Assembly (NCBI GenBank): GCA_012840135.1
Contig: DUMA01000004.1
Coordinates: forward strand, 90,806-154,805
Direction of reading: 5' to 3'
DNA: 64,000 bases
DNA from: Thermoanaerobacterales bacterium
Lineage (GTDB): Bacteria; Bacillota; Thermosediminibacteria; Thermosediminibacterales; Tepidanaerobacteraceae
Positions 53,616-63,849 of the stretch are shown in pieces. The translations under genes and the position numbers were made by a program. A model generated the notes under the pieces. The model saw only the letters and a list, made by a program, of their open reading frames with translations, did no database searches and was not told the DNA's origin. The first letter of the stretch is position 1. Every line of letters begins with the position of its first letter.

Positions 53616-56255
53616 ATGACCAAAAAATTTGTTTACAGTTTCAAAGAAGGCAAGGCCGATATGAGAAGCCTGCTTGGTGGCAAGGGGGCAAACCTGGCGG
53701 AAATGGTACATATAGGCCTTCCGGTGCCGATGGGCTTTACGGTGACCACCGAAGCCTGCCTCAATTATTACGAGGAAGGGGAAAAGATTTCCGACGATAT
53801 TCTGGAGCAGATTTTTAAAGCCCTGGATGAGCTGGAAAAGGAAAATGGAAAGAAACTGGGTGACCCCCGGAACCCCCTTCTGGTGTCGGTCAGGTCCGGT
53901 GCCGCCATATCCATGCCGGGCATGATGGATACCATTTTAAACCTTGGGTTAAATGACGAGAGCGTCAAAGGCCTGGCCAGCGTCACTTCCAACGAACGTT
54001 TTGCCTATGACAGCTACAGAAGGTTTATCCAGATGTTTGGAAATGTGGTGCTTGGCATTGAACACGACAAGTTTGAGGCAAAAATCGATTCAGTCAAAGC
54101 AAAGAAAAACGTCACCCAGGATACAGAACTTGATGCTCAAGATTGGCAGGAGGTAATTAAGCTATATAAGGAGCTCGTTAAGGAAGAAATCGGAAAAGAT
54201 TTCCCGCAGGACCCCAAGGAACAGCTTTTGATGGCCGTGGAGGCAGTGTTTAAATCGTGGAATAACCAGAGGGCTAAGGTCTACAGGAGGATAAATAAGA
54301 TCCCCGACACCCTGGGTACCGCTGTTAATGTTCAGACCATGGTCTTTGGCAATAAAGGTGATGACTCGGGCACCGGTGTAGCCTTTACCAGAAATCCGTC
54401 CACCGGAGAAAAGAAAGTCTATGGCGAATTTTTGATGAATGCTCAGGGCGAAGATGTGGTGGCCGGCATAAGGACTCCAAGGAACATTTCCGAACTTGAA
54501 AGCGCCATGCCCGAGGTTTATGAGCAGTTTACAGGAGTATGTAAGCTGCTGGAGAACCATTACAGGGATATGCAGGATATAGAGTTCACCATAGAAAACG
54601 GAAAGCTCTACATGCTTCAGACACGAAGCGGCAAAAGGACTGCTCAGGCTGCCGTAAAGGTAGCAGTGGATATGGTAAAAGAAGGTCTTATTACAAAAGA
54701 GGAGGCCATACTCCGCGTATCTCCGGAACAGGTGGTATCCCTGCTGCACCGCAGGATCGATCCCAATGCTAAAGTGGAAGTTATCGCCAAGGGGCTTCCC
54801 GCATCTCCGGGAGCGGGTTCTGGACATGTAGTTTTTGATCCCGATGAAGCTGAGGAGCTGGGAAATCAGGGCCAGAAGGTTATTCTGGTAAGGACCGAAA
54901 CCACCCCCGATGACATCCATGGAATAGTAATGGCCCAGGGTGTCCTCACCAGCCGTGGAGGCATGACCAGCCATGCAGCGGTGGTAGCCAGGGGTATGGG
55001 CAAACCTGCCGTATGCGGCTGCGATGCCATAAAAATAGATCCTGAAAAGGAAGAATTCCATGTAGGCAATATTACTGTTAAAAAAGGAGACATGATATCT
55101 ATCGATGGAGCCACCGGCCAGGTAATACTGGGCGATGTTCCAATGATAGACCCCGTTTTGTCGGATGAATTCAAGGAACTTCTCGGATGGGCTGACGAGA
55201 TTAGAAGGCTTTCGGTCAGAGCCAATGCCGACACGCCAAACGACGCCAGGGTTGCCCGGGAATTCGGGGCTGAAGGTATAGGACTATGCCGGACCGAGCA
55301 CATGTTCATGGCCGTAGACAGGCTGCCGGTAGTCCAGGAAATGATAATGTCCGATACGAAGGAAGAAAGGGAAAAAGCTCTGGCAAAATTGCTGCCCTTC
55401 CAGCAGGAAGACTTTGAAGGCATCCTGGAGGCCATGGAAGGTTTACCTGTTACCATTCGCCTTCTGGATCCGCCGCTCCATGAATTCCTGCCCAATGCCG
55501 AAGAGCTCATAACCGAGATAGCCGAGCTAAAAGCTGCGGGAAATACGGAAGAGCTTGAGAAAAAACAGAACATGCTCAAGAAAGTACGTTCCCTTCATGA
55601 ATTCAACCCAATGCTGGGACTTCGCGGATGCCGCCTGGGTATACTTTATCCCGAAATCTACGCCATGCAGGTGAGGGCTATATTTAAAGCAGCATGCAAG
55701 CTTACAAAGCGCGGCGTGAAGGTGGAACCCGAAGTAGAGATTCCTCTTGTTGGACATGAAAACGAACTGAAAATAATGAGAGAGCTGGTAGAAAAGACCG
55801 CTGCGGAAATCTTGGAAGAAGAAGGAGTAAATCTGGACTACAAGATAGGGACTATGATTGAGATTCCGAGGGCCTGCGTTACCGCCGGTGAAATAGCAAA
55901 ACATGCGGACTTCTTCTCCTTCGGCACCAACGACCTGACCCAGACCACCTTCGGTTTCAGCCGTGACGATGCTGAGGCCAAGTTCCTGCCTCACTATATA
56001 AATGAAAAGATTCTTGTCGATGATCCATTCATCGTGCTCGACAGGAACGGCGTGGGCACACTCATGAAGATGGCTGTACAATCCGGTCGGGAAGTTAAGA
56101 ACGACCTCATGGTGGGTATCTGTGGTGAACACGGAGGAGAACCCAGTTCTGTAGAATTCTGTCATATGATCGGACTCAACTACGTGAGCTGCTCTCCCTA
56201 CAGGGTTCCCGTTGCAAGACTTGCCGCAGCTCAGGCTCAGCTCAAAAATAAGTAA
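53616..56255 (+). CDS. ppdK: Pyruvate, phosphate dikinase
   Basis: An 879-residue enzyme that interconverts pyruvate, ATP and phosphate with PEP, AMP and PPi. The ATG at 53616 follows GAAGGGAG. Order: ATP-grasp nucleotide domain (LLGGKGANLAEM), swivelling domain with the phospho-His loop TSRGGMTSHAAVVARGMGKP (the Thr in the loop is the regulatory site), and a PEP-binding barrel ending GICGEHGGEPSSVEF. It is the target of the regulatory protein encoded just upstream. Confidence 0.97.
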   Translation: MTKKFVYSFKEGKADMRSLLGGKGANLAEMVHIGLPVPMGFTVTTEACLNYYEEGEKISDDILEQIFKALDELEKENGKKLGDPRNPLLVSVRSGAAISMPGMMDTILNLGLNDESVKGLASVTSNERFAYDSYRRFIQMFGNVVLGIEHDKFEAKIDSVKAKKNVTQDTELDAQDWQEVIKLYKELVKEEIGKDFPQDPKEQLLMAVEAVFKSWNNQRAKVYRRINKIPDTLGTAVNVQTMVFGNKGDDSGTGVAFTRNPSTGEKKVYGEFLMNAQGEDVVAGIRTPRNISELESAMPEVYEQFTGVCKLLENHYRDMQDIEFTIENGKLYMLQTRSGKRTAQAAVKVAVDMVKEGLITKEEAILRVSPEQVVSLLHRRIDPNAKVEVIAKGLPASPGAGSGHVVFDPDEAEELGNQGQKVILVRTETTPDDIHGIVMAQGVLTSRGGMTSHAAVVARGMGKPAVCGCDAIKIDPEKEEFHVGNITVKKGDMISIDGATGQVILGDVPMIDPVLSDEFKELLGWADEIRRLSVRANADTPNDARVAREFGAEGIGLCRTEHMFMAVDRLPVVQEMIMSDTKEEREKALAKLLPFQQEDFEGILEAMEGLPVTIRLLDPPLHEFLPNAEELITEIAELKAAGNTEELEKKQNMLKKVRSLHEFNPMLGLRGCRLGILYPEIYAMQVRAIFKAACKLTKRGVKVEPEVEIPLVGHENELKIMRELVEKTAAEILEEEGVNLDYKIGTMIEIPRACVTAGEIAKHADFFSFGTNDLTQTTFGFSRDDAEAKFLPHYINEKILVDDPFIVLDRNGVGTLMKMAVQSGREVKNDLMVGICGEHGGEPSSVEFCHMIGLNYVSCSPYRVPVARLAAAQAQLKNK

Positions 56256-56272
56256 ATTAAACTGAAGACACG

Positions 56273-56294
56273 GGGGCGATTTTCGCCCCTTTTT
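56273..56294 (+). terminator. ppdK operon terminator
   Basis: GGGGCGA (56273-56279) and TCGCCCC (56283-56289) with a 3-nt loop, then TTTTT. Confidence 0.9.
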
Positions 56295-56372
56295 AATTTA
56301 TTGTAATTAAAAAGAGGAAAAATGAAAATTGTATAGAATAATAAAAAAGGTACATTTACCGGAGGGGCAGAT

Positions 56373-57389
56373 ATGAATTTCCGAGAGCGAACTGAAAAGC
56401 TTGAAGAAGAAATTCTTTCCCCGTATGCAGCTTTGAGCAGCCGTAGCAAGGGGAGAATTGTCCCTGAAGAAAAATGCAGTGTGCGCACCGATTTTCAAAG
56501 GGACAGGGACAGGATTCTCCATTCCAAGGCTTTCCGGCGGCTGAAGCACAAAACCCAGGTTTTTATATCTCCCGAAGGTGACCATTACAGGACAAGATTA
56601 ACACATACCCTGGAAGTAGCGCAGATAGCCAGAACCATTGCCAGGGCTCTGCGATTAAACGAGGATCTTACGGAAGCCATTGCTCTAGGTCATGACCTGG
56701 GACATACGCCCTTCGGTCACACCGGAGAAGAAGTCCTAAATAGGCTCATGAAGACAGGCTTCAGGCACGAGGAACAGAGCCTGCGGGTGGTGGACGTACT
56801 GGAACAGGGAAAAGGGTTAAATTTAACCTGGGAGGTAAGGGATGGCATAATAAACCATACAAGCAGGGGTAGCCCTCACACGCTGGAAGGCCAGATTGTA
56901 AAGATTTCTGACTGGATAGCATATATAAACCATGATATAGATGACGCTTTGAGAGCCGGTGTTCTAAAACCCGAAGATTTGCCGGGGGAACTGACAAGTA
57001 TCCTGGGAGAAAGGCACAATCAACGGATAAACACCATGATAATAGATGTAATTGAGGAAAGCATGGACAAACCCTTCATAAGGATGAGCCAGAAAGTGAG
57101 AGAGGCTACCGTCGGTTTGAGACAGTTTATGTTCGAGAAGGTATATGTTGGATCCAGTGCCAAAGCCCAGGAAAATAAAGCCAAGGTGATGTTGAAGCTC
57201 TTATTTGAATTTTTCCTGGAAAATCCGGGGAAAATGCCCCCGGAATTCAACAGAATAGTTGAAAGGGAAGGTGTAGAAAGGGGCGTATGTGATTATATAG
57301 CAGGAATGACCGACAGCTTTGCAACTTTTAAATTCAAAGAATTTTTCATGCCCTCATCGTGGCCTTTAAACGACGACACAAAAATTTAA
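56373..57389 (+). CDS. dgt: Deoxyguanosinetriphosphate triphosphohydrolase-like HD protein
   Basis: A 338-residue HD-domain enzyme that hydrolyses dNTPs to nucleoside and triphosphate. The ATG at 56373 follows CCGGAGGGG. HD residues are in RTRLTHTLEVAQIAR and LGHDLGHTPFGHTGEE; DRDRILHSKAFRRLKHKTQV is the family N-terminus. It precedes dnaG as in many Clostridia. Confidence 0.94.
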   Translation: MNFRERTEKLEEEILSPYAALSSRSKGRIVPEEKCSVRTDFQRDRDRILHSKAFRRLKHKTQVFISPEGDHYRTRLTHTLEVAQIARTIARALRLNEDLTEAIALGHDLGHTPFGHTGEEVLNRLMKTGFRHEEQSLRVVDVLEQGKGLNLTWEVRDGIINHTSRGSPHTLEGQIVKISDWIAYINHDIDDALRAGVLKPEDLPGELTSILGERHNQRINTMIIDVIEESMDKPFIRMSQKVREATVGLRQFMFEKVYVGSSAKAQENKAKVMLKLLFEFFLENPGKMPPEFNRIVEREGVERGVCDYIAGMTDSFATFKFKEFFMPSSWPLNDDTKI

Positions 57390-57672
57390 TGAAAAAAAGA
57401 AGGAATAATAGACATTAACGTAGAATATTGTGTATGTAAAAAAGCTTTTATTTTAAAAAATCTAAACAGCAGTAGCTTTTTTGAAATGCATTACGGAAAG
57501 CACTATATTAAAGGAATATTTTTGTTTTCCTATGCATTATAAAAAGAAGATGGGAGGAGATTTTATCCGACAATTCGTCTTGTATTCCGGTGGAGGCTTT
57601 AAGCCAACGGAAATTCACACTCCTCATCTTTCGTGGTGGAGGTATTTTTTTTTAAAAAAGCCGGTGGTCTGA
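57390..57672 (+). other. dnaG leader with two hairpins and a T-run
   Basis: No supported gene; the frame 57481-57672 has no homology and a poor ribosome site. AAAAGCT/AGCTTTTTT pairs across 57437-57481. Closer to dnaG, ACTCC...GGAGGT (57619-57642) forms an imperfect hairpin followed by nine Ts (57645-57653), 20 nt before the start codon. That resembles a terminator-type attenuator of the dnaG-rpoD operon. Confidence 0.45.
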
Positions 57673-59496
57673 ATGGGGTTTTATTCTGAAGACATAGTAG
57701 GAGAGATACGCTCAAGGGCGGATATTGTAGAAATTATATCGGAGTATGTTTCCCTCAAAAAACAGGGCGAAAATTTTGTAGGTTTATGTCCTTTTCATTC
57801 CGAAAAAACCCCATCTTTCAATGTGAGCCCCGAAAAGCAGCTGTTCTACTGCTTTGGATGTGGAGCGGGCGGAAATGTTTTCACATTTCTAATGAAAAAG
57901 GAAAACCTCAATTTTTCCGAGACTATTAGGTTACTGGCAGACAGGTATCAAATAAAGCTGCCTGCCGGAAAATATGATAGAGAAATTAGCCGGGATTTTC
58001 AACAAAGGCGGGAACTGCTCCGCTTGAATAAATTGGCAGCTCAGTTTTACCATAACGTTTTGATAAAAACCAGAGAAGGTCGAAGGGGTTATGAGTATCT
58101 AATAAAAAGAGGCATCAAAACCGATACCATAGAAAGGTTTCAACTGGGATATGCTCTGCCCGCATGGGATGGCCTGATTAAATATTTTGGGTCCCAGGGC
58201 GTTGATATAAAGGATTTACAGAAGGTAGGCCTTGTCATACCAAGGAAGGATAACCGGGGGTATTATGACAGGTTCAGAGATAGAATAATGTTTCCTATAG
58301 AGGATGTAACAAAAAACATAATAGGATTTGGCGGCCGTATAGTGGGTGCCGGAGAGCCCAAGTACTTAAATTCGCCGGAGACCCCGGTGTTTTCAAAGGG
58401 AGAAAATTTATACGCCCTTTCAATGATAAAAAAAGATCCGGAAATAGACACCATTGTGGTGGAAGGTTATATGGACTGCATTACCCTGCAGCAGAGCGGC
58501 TTTACGCAGACTGTAGCAACTTTAGGCACTGCCCTCACTCAAAAACAGGCAAGGCTGTTGAAAAAGTACACAGGCGGTGTGGTGCTGGCCTATGATGCCG
58601 ACTCTGCAGGCAGAACCGCCACCTTAAGAGGAATGGAAGTACTTGCAAAGGAAGGCCTGAATGTGAAGATCCTAAACCTGCCTGTCGGAAAGGATCCCGA
58701 TGAGTTCATCAGAAAGAAGGGAAGAGACGCGTTCGAGGAACTGCTGGCAGAGGCGATGGGTCTGGTGGATTACAAACTCAACCTGGCAAAAAAGGGCCTG
58801 GATATAAACAACCCCGAAGGCAAACTAAGATTCATACGAAAAGCTGTTCAGGTATTGACCGAAATTGAGAGCGATGTGGAAAGGGAAATATATATTCAAA
58901 AGACTGCAACGGAACTGAATATCCCGGAGCAGGTGCTGAAAGAAGAGATTAAAAAGATAAAATTTCCAAACAATGGATTTAAGTATAAAAAAAGCCAAAC
59001 AAGAGATAATAATAAGGAATTTAGCAAAATATCGCCCATAACGGGAGCTTATAAGGCCGAAAGAATGATAATAAAGCTTTTAATAGAAGATGAAGCCATC
59101 AGGGAAAAGGTCATAAAGGAACTTGCTCCATCGATGTTTTTAAATGAAAGGACGGGCAAAATAGCCGGTGTTCTTTTTAAAATGATGCAAGGAGGAGAAC
59201 CTGTAACAGCAGACAGTATTTTTAACTTACTGGATGAAGATGCTTCTTCAGAACTGTCAGCCATACTTATGACAGATAAGGAATTTGAGGATGATGATTT
59301 GGTAGATCCGCTTGTGAAAAAAATTAAAGAGAATTATCTCAAACACGCTATAAAACAGGTGAGAGAGCAAATAAAAAAAGCTGAAGCCGTCGGAGAAAGA
59401 GAGGAGACCATCGATCTTTTGAATACGTATCAAAAACTAAAATCCCAAATGAATGAATTGAAGGCTAACCTTACTTCGGAGAAGGGGGGAGTATAA
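57673..59496 (+). CDS. dnaG: DNA primase
   Basis: A 607-residue primase. It starts with [21 protein letters not shown]; the zinc finger is [13 protein letters not shown] and [13 protein letters not shown], then the TOPRIM core ([32 protein letters not shown]) and a helicase-binding C-terminus. The start at 57673 follows a poor ribosome site (GCCGGTGGTCTGA). rpoD starts on its stop codon. Confidence 0.95.
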   Translation: MGFYSEDIVGEIRSRADIVEIISEYVSLKKQGENFVGLCPFHSEKTPSFNVSPEKQLFYCFGCGAGGNVFTFLMKKENLNFSETIRLLADRYQIKLPAGKYDREISRDFQQRRELLRLNKLAAQFYHNVLIKTREGRRGYEYLIKRGIKTDTIERFQLGYALPAWDGLIKYFGSQGVDIKDLQKVGLVIPRKDNRGYYDRFRDRIMFPIEDVTKNIIGFGGRIVGAGEPKYLNSPETPVFSKGENLYALSMIKKDPEIDTIVVEGYMDCITLQQSGFTQTVATLGTALTQKQARLLKKYTGGVVLAYDADSAGRTATLRGMEVLAKEGLNVKILNLPVGKDPDEFIRKKGRDAFEELLAEAMGLVDYKLNLAKKGLDINNPEGKLRFIRKAVQVLTEIESDVEREIYIQKTATELNIPEQVLKEEIKKIKFPNNGFKYKKSQTRDNNKEFSKISPITGAYKAERMIIKLLIEDEAIREKVIKELAPSMFLNERTGKIAGVLFKMMQGGEPVTADSIFNLLDEDASSELSAILMTDKEFEDDDLVDPLVKKIKENYLKHAIKQVREQIKKAEAVGEREETIDLLNTYQKLKSQMNELKANLTSEKGGV

Positions 59497-60611
59497 TGGC
59501 AAAAGCAGGTAAGGAAAATATGAAAAAAACCCGTGACGATAAAATGAAAGCGGTGAAGGAATTAATCGAGAAAGGCAAAAAAAATGGCATGCTATCTTAC
59601 AAGGAAATTCTTGATACCCTGGAAGATATGGAAGACCTGGATGCCGAGCAAATCGACAAGATCTATGAATCTCTGGAGGAAATGGGTATCGAGATCATAA
59701 ATGATACCGAAGATATACCCGCAGAAGTGGTACTGGAAGAGATTCCTGAAGAGGAAATAGATCTTTCAATACCCGAGGGAGTAGCCATTGACGATCCAGT
59801 AAGGATGTATTTGAAAGAAATAGGCAAGGTGCCATTGCTCTCCGCCGAAGAGGAAATTGACCTTTCCAAACGCATTGAAAAGGGAGACAAAGAGGCAAAA
59901 AGGCGCCTGGCTGAAGCCAATCTGAGACTGGTGGTCAGCATTGCTAAAAAATATGTGGGAAGAGGAATGCTCTTTCTGGACCTCATCCAGGAAGGAAACC
60001 TGGGCCTTATGAAAGCCGTAGAAAAATTCGATTACAGAAAGGGATATAAGTTCAGTACCTATGCCACGTGGTGGATAAGGCAGGCCATAACCAGAGCCAT
60101 CGCTGACCAGGCCAGGACCATCCGGATACCTGTCCATATGGTAGAGACCATAAACAAACTCATCAGGATTCAGAGACAGCTTCTTCAGGAATTGGGCAGG
60201 GACCCGCTGCCGGAAGAGATAGCCGAGGAAATGGAGATGCCAGTAGAAAAAGTGAGAGAGATAATGAAGATTTCTCAGGAACCTGTTTCTCTGGAAACTC
60301 CCATCGGTGAAGAAGAAGACAGTCACCTGGGGGACTTTATTCCCGACGAGGATGCTCAGGCTCCTGCCGATGCTGCAGCGTATCTGCTATTAAAAGAGCA
60401 ACTGGAAGATGTCCTGGAGACCCTTACGCCGAGAGAGGAGAAAGTTTTAAGACTCCGTTTCGGGCTGGATGATGGAAAACCTAGGACCCTGGAGGAAGTG
60501 GGTCAGGTGTTTGGAGTAACTAGGGAAAGAATCCGCCAGATAGAGGCAAAAGCCTTGAGAAAACTCCGCCATCCCAGCAGAAGTAAAAAATTAAAGGATT
60601 TCCTTGAATAG
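59496..60611 (+). CDS. rpoD: RNA polymerase primary sigma factor
   Basis: A 371-residue sigma-70 (SigA). The ATG at 59496 overlaps the dnaG stop (TAATG), with GGGGGAG upstream. Region 1.1-like N-terminus ([15 protein letters not shown]), region 1.2 [11 protein letters not shown], region 2 ([29 protein letters not shown]), region 4 helix-turn-helix ([23 protein letters not shown]). It recognises promoters of the TTGACA/TATAAT kind such as those listed here. Confidence 0.98.
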   Translation: MAKAGKENMKKTRDDKMKAVKELIEKGKKNGMLSYKEILDTLEDMEDLDAEQIDKIYESLEEMGIEIINDTEDIPAEVVLEEIPEEEIDLSIPEGVAIDDPVRMYLKEIGKVPLLSAEEEIDLSKRIEKGDKEAKRRLAEANLRLVVSIAKKYVGRGMLFLDLIQEGNLGLMKAVEKFDYRKGYKFSTYATWWIRQAITRAIADQARTIRIPVHMVETINKLIRIQRQLLQELGRDPLPEEIAEEMEMPVEKVREIMKISQEPVSLETPIGEEEDSHLGDFIPDEDAQAPADAAAYLLLKEQLEDVLETLTPREEKVLRLRFGLDDGKPRTLEEVGQVFGVTRERIRQIEAKALRKLRHPSRSKKLKDFLE

Positions 60612-60623
60612 TTTTAAAATTAA

Positions 60624-60651
60624 TGGTGGGGCAGTGTCTCCACTTTTTTTT
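60624..60651 (+). terminator. rpoD terminator
   Basis: GTGGGGC pairs with GTCTCCAC with a mismatch, followed by eight Ts (to 60651). Confidence 0.75.
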
Positions 60652-60656
60652 AAGAG

Positions 60657-60744
60657 GTTAGGGGACGCACCTCCTTTTCTGGGGAAGTCAGCTGGGGGAG
60701 GCGGATGAACGTCCCCATTTAAAAGTTAGGGGACGCACCTCCTT
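60657..60744. repeat. GGGGACG repeats between rpoD and trmK
   Basis: A 20-nt direct repeat, GTTAGGGGACGCACCTCCTT, occurs at 60657-60676 and 60725-60744. Between them GGGGACG (60661-60667) is mirrored by CGTCCCC (60710-60716), a terminal inverted repeat. Such GGGGACx blocks are typical of REP-like or small non-coding elements in Clostridia. A GGATTTGCC/GGCAAATCC hairpin (60788-60810) follows. Confidence 0.6.
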
Positions 60745-60841
60745 ATAACAGAAGTGAAAGGTAAGATACCGGAAGTCAGATTAAGTCGGATTTGCCGAAA
60801 AGGCAAATCCTTCGATGTCAAGGGGACTCAGTGAGATAAAG

Positions 60842-61528
60842 ATGAAGGTACATCTAAACGATAGGTTGTTGTTGATAGCCGGCATGATTCCCAGAGGACA
60901 TGCGGTGGCCGATATCGGTACGGACCATGCTTATCTTCCCATATACCTGGTACAAGAAGGGATTTCCACCAGAGTAATAGCTACCGAGATAACCCGGGGG
61001 CCCTTAAAGAGAGCTATTATAAATGTGAAAAAAGCAGGTCTGGAGAATTTTATCGAGATGCGGCATGGTCCGGGATTGAAACCGCTCTCGCCCGGGGAAG
61101 TTCGTACTGCTGTGATAGCCGGTATGGGCGGCGAGACCATAGCCGGTATCATAAAAGATTCAAGGCCGGTGGCCGATTCCCTGGAACTTATGCTGCTACA
61201 ACCCATGAGAAACCAGCCTGAGCTCAGGAGGCAGCTCTTTTCTATGGGTTTTAAAATAATAGAGGAAGATGTGGCTATCGAAGATTCAAGGTATTATGAA
61301 ATAATGGCGGTTCAAAGGCAGACTCCGGGTTCAATCGACGACATCGACATTACAGTAGGCCCCGTGCTTCGCAAAAAAAGGACGCCGGTTGTTTTAAGAT
61401 ATATCGAACATAAGATAGCTGTTCTGGAAGGTTTGGTACAGCCGCTGAGAGCAATAAATACTGCTTCAGGACAAAAGGCTCTGGAAAAGTATGAAAGAGA
61501 GCTTAAAATGTGGAAGGAGGTTCTGTGA
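60842..61528 (+). CDS. trmK: tRNA (adenine(22)-N(1))-methyltransferase
   Basis: A 228-residue SAM-dependent enzyme that makes m1A22 in tRNA. The start ATG at 60842 matches the family (HLNDRLLLIAGMIPRG); ATG 60815 has no better site, and the ribosome site is weak (AGTGAG). SAM motif VADIGTDHAYLPIYLV, and IAGMGGETI and LMLLQPMRNQPELR follow. Position after rpoD matches Bacillus yqfN. Confidence 0.93.
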   Translation: MKVHLNDRLLLIAGMIPRGHAVADIGTDHAYLPIYLVQEGISTRVIATEITRGPLKRAIINVKKAGLENFIEMRHGPGLKPLSPGEVRTAVIAGMGGETIAGIIKDSRPVADSLELMLLQPMRNQPELRRQLFSMGFKIIEEDVAIEDSRYYEIMAVQRQTPGSIDDIDITVGPVLRKKRTPVVLRYIEHKIAVLEGLVQPLRAINTASGQKALEKYERELKMWKEVL

Positions 61529-62640
61529 TGGTTTCCAGTCAAACAGTAATTAACATCATGGAAAAACTTGCGCCAAAGAAATTAGCAATGGAATGGGATA
61601 ACCCGGGCCTTGCGGTAGGGGACTTTGCCGGAAAAGTAAGTAAAATCCTTGTGGCGCTGACCGTCACTCCTGAAGTGGTGCATTATGCTGCAGAAAGCGG
61701 CTTTAATATGATTATTTCTCACCATCCCATGTTTTTTAAACCCATCAAGGCTTTAAGGAAAGACCTGCCTCTGGGCAGGATGGTGTATGAAGCTGTAAAA
61801 CACGATATAACCATATATTCTACCCACACCAATCTGGATATAACCGAAAATGGGGTAAACGATGAAATGGCCAGAGTTCTGGACCTGGAAGATATCAGGG
61901 TTTTAAAGCAAACTGCTGAAGAACCGCTAAAAAAAATAGTGGTCTTTGTGCCACGGGGATATGAGGATGCTGTGCGCAATGCTATGGCTGAAGCGGGAGC
62001 GGGATTTATAGGCAACTACAGCCACTGCAGCTTTAACATAGAAGGCAAAGGAACCTTTAAACCTGAAAAAGGGGCTGATCCTTTCATCGGCGAGGAAGGC
62101 AAGCTTGAAAGAGTAGACGAAGTGCGCATAGAGACCATAGCCCCCGAAAACTTTGTCAGAAAAATCATAAGCGCTATGCTCAGGGTACACCCTTATGAAG
62201 AAGTGGCCTACGATATATATCCTCTGGAAAACACCGGGAAAATTATTGGCCTGGGCAGAGTTGGAAAACTAAGGAAACGTGTTTCCCTTAAAGAATTGTG
62301 CGAAACCGTAAAGATGAAACTTTCCGCAGATTATGTGAAAGTTTCAGGAGACCTGCATAAGGAGATTTCAACAGTGGCTGTCTGCGGCGGGGCCGGAGGA
62401 GACCTGATTTCGGCAGCCTCCTTTGCCGGAGCCGATGTGCTCATTACGGGGGATGTGAAGTATCACGATGCATTGGATGCCAAAGCCATTGACCTTGCCA
62501 TCATAGATGCCGGGCATTTTTCTACGGAAAACCTTGTGCTGCCGGCGCTGGCTCACTACCTGGCAAGAGAAATCCAGGCTTTAGGTGAAAAGGTTGATAT
62601 AGAGATTTATCAGGATAAAGATCCTTTTGTGATTATATGA
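61528..62640 (+). CDS. Nif3-like dinuclear metal centre protein
   Basis: A 370-residue protein of the NIF3/GTP cyclohydrolase I type 2 family (Bacillus yqfO). The ATG at 61528 follows AAGGAGG and overlaps the trmK stop (TGATG). Metal ligands are in ISHHPMFFK and STHTNLD, and DAGHFSTENLVLP at the C-terminus. An inserted PII-like middle domain (KKIVVFVPRGYEDAVRNAM) is present. Its biochemical role is unsettled. Confidence 0.93.
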   Translation: MVSSQTVINIMEKLAPKKLAMEWDNPGLAVGDFAGKVSKILVALTVTPEVVHYAAESGFNMIISHHPMFFKPIKALRKDLPLGRMVYEAVKHDITIYSTHTNLDITENGVNDEMARVLDLEDIRVLKQTAEEPLKKIVVFVPRGYEDAVRNAMAEAGAGFIGNYSHCSFNIEGKGTFKPEKGADPFIGEEGKLERVDEVRIETIAPENFVRKIISAMLRVHPYEEVAYDIYPLENTGKIIGLGRVGKLRKRVSLKELCETVKMKLSADYVKVSGDLHKEISTVAVCGGAGGDLISAASFAGADVLITGDVKYHDALDAKAIDLAIIDAGHFSTENLVLPALAHYLAREIQALGEKVDIEIYQDKDPFVII

Positions 62641-62674
62641 GAATAGGAAGCAGGTCCTATTCTCTTTTATTTTT
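62639..62674 (+). terminator. Terminator after the Nif3 gene
   Basis: GAGAATAGGA (62639-62648) and TCCTATTCTC (62655-62664) pair perfectly around 6 nt, followed by TTTTATTTTTTATTTG. Confidence 0.85.
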
Positions 62675-62696
62675 TATTTGTGAAGGAGGAATTGAA

Positions 62697-63404
62697 ATGC
62701 TGGGCGAACAGCTGCAAAAACTTTTTAACTTCCAGGAGCTGGAAAAAGAATCAGAAAAAATGGAATCTGCTCTAAAAAATCATCCGGGCAAAAAAGAGCT
62801 TCTGACCTTGAGAAAAACCATAGAACAGGCCGAAACATCTTACAATCAAAGATGCGAGAAAATGGAGGCCTTAAAAAGAGAACTGGCCAGAGCTGAGCTT
62901 ATATCAAGAGAACTGGATGACGAGATAAAAATGCTGGAAAAAAAGATATACAGCGGGGAAATAAAGACCATGAAAGAATTGAGTAAACTCCAGGAAAAAC
63001 AAAATGTGGTGCGAAAAAGCAATGAAGAAAATGATGATAAGGTCTTAAAACTGATGGAAGAACTGGATGAATTGAAAAAAAGCCTTTCCACAGAAAAACA
63101 AGAGATTGCAATAATGAAAAAGGAATACAATCAAAAGAGATTGAAAACCTTAGAAGAAATTGATAAAATAAAAAATGAGCTGGAGAGAATCAATAAAGAA
63201 AAAGAACAGCTTATGAACAACATCTCTTCAGAGCTTTTAGACAAGTATGAAAAGGTCAAAAAACAAAAAAAGGAACCTGTAGCCTTCATTTTAAATGGTA
63301 AATGCAGTGGATGCAGAATGGATGTGTCGGTCATGGTGATACGGGAGGTGAACCGTCACGAAGGTCTAGTTTATTGCGAAAGTTGCGGAAGAATTCTCAT
63401 TTAA
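62697..63404 (+). CDS. Coiled-coil protein with C-terminal C4 zinc ribbon
   Basis: A 235-residue protein. The ATG at 62697 follows GAAGGAGG. Residues 1-185 are a long Glu/Lys/Leu coiled coil; the C-terminus has CSGCRMD ... YCESCGRIL, a four-Cys zinc ribbon (DUF164 type). The family often lies between nif3 and rnh genes, as here. Its role is unknown, possibly RNA- or ribosome-associated. Confidence 0.88.
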   Translation: MLGEQLQKLFNFQELEKESEKMESALKNHPGKKELLTLRKTIEQAETSYNQRCEKMEALKRELARAELISRELDDEIKMLEKKIYSGEIKTMKELSKLQEKQNVVRKSNEENDDKVLKLMEELDELKKSLSTEKQEIAIMKKEYNQKRLKTLEEIDKIKNELERINKEKEQLMNNISSELLDKYEKVKKQKKEPVAFILNGKCSGCRMDVSVMVIREVNRHEGLVYCESCGRILI

Positions 63405-63418
63405 TTTTAGGAGGTAGT

Positions 63419-63844
63419 ATGAGAAAAATCACAGTTTATACCGATGGAGCTTCCCGGGGCAATCCCGGCGATGCGGGAATTGGCATTGTTTTTATCGACG
63501 AAAGCGGTACTGTAGTTAAAGAAATAAGCGATTACATCGGTCAAACCACCAACAACATAGCAGAATATACCGCTCTGATCAGGGCACTAAATGAAGCCAT
63601 TGAGATGAATTGTGACGAGATAGACATCATTTCCGACAGTGAGCTGATGGTAAAACAATTAAATGGTGAATACCAGGTTAAAAATGAAGGTATTAAAGGC
63701 TTATATAAACAGGTTCAGGATCTTCTGAAAGAATTCAAATCGTATTCCATTACCCACGTCCGGCGCGAACAGAACAAGAGAGCCGACGAACTGGCTAACC
63801 GGGGAATCGATGAAGCCCTGGACGAGGAAGAAATAGAACTGTAA
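63419..63844 (+). CDS. Ribonuclease HI family protein
   Basis: A 141-residue RNase H-fold nuclease acting on RNA in RNA-DNA hybrids. The ATG at 63419 follows TTAGGAGG; the frame upstream (63302) overlaps the ribbon gene and is rejected. Acidic catalytic residues are in YTDGASRGNPG, NIAEYTALIRAL, SDSELMVKQL and QNKRADELAN. It ends just before the 60-bp repeats. Confidence 0.93.
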   Translation: MRKITVYTDGASRGNPGDAGIGIVFIDESGTVVKEISDYIGQTTNNIAEYTALIRALNEAIEMNCDEIDIISDSELMVKQLNGEYQVKNEGIKGLYKQVQDLLKEFKSYSITHVRREQNKRADELANRGIDEALDEEEIEL

Positions 63845-63849
63845 TATGT

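Noticed and set aside
57481..57672. 63-codon frame before dnaG
   Set aside because: No recognisable family or domain, poor ribosome site, and the stretch is occupied by leader hairpins.
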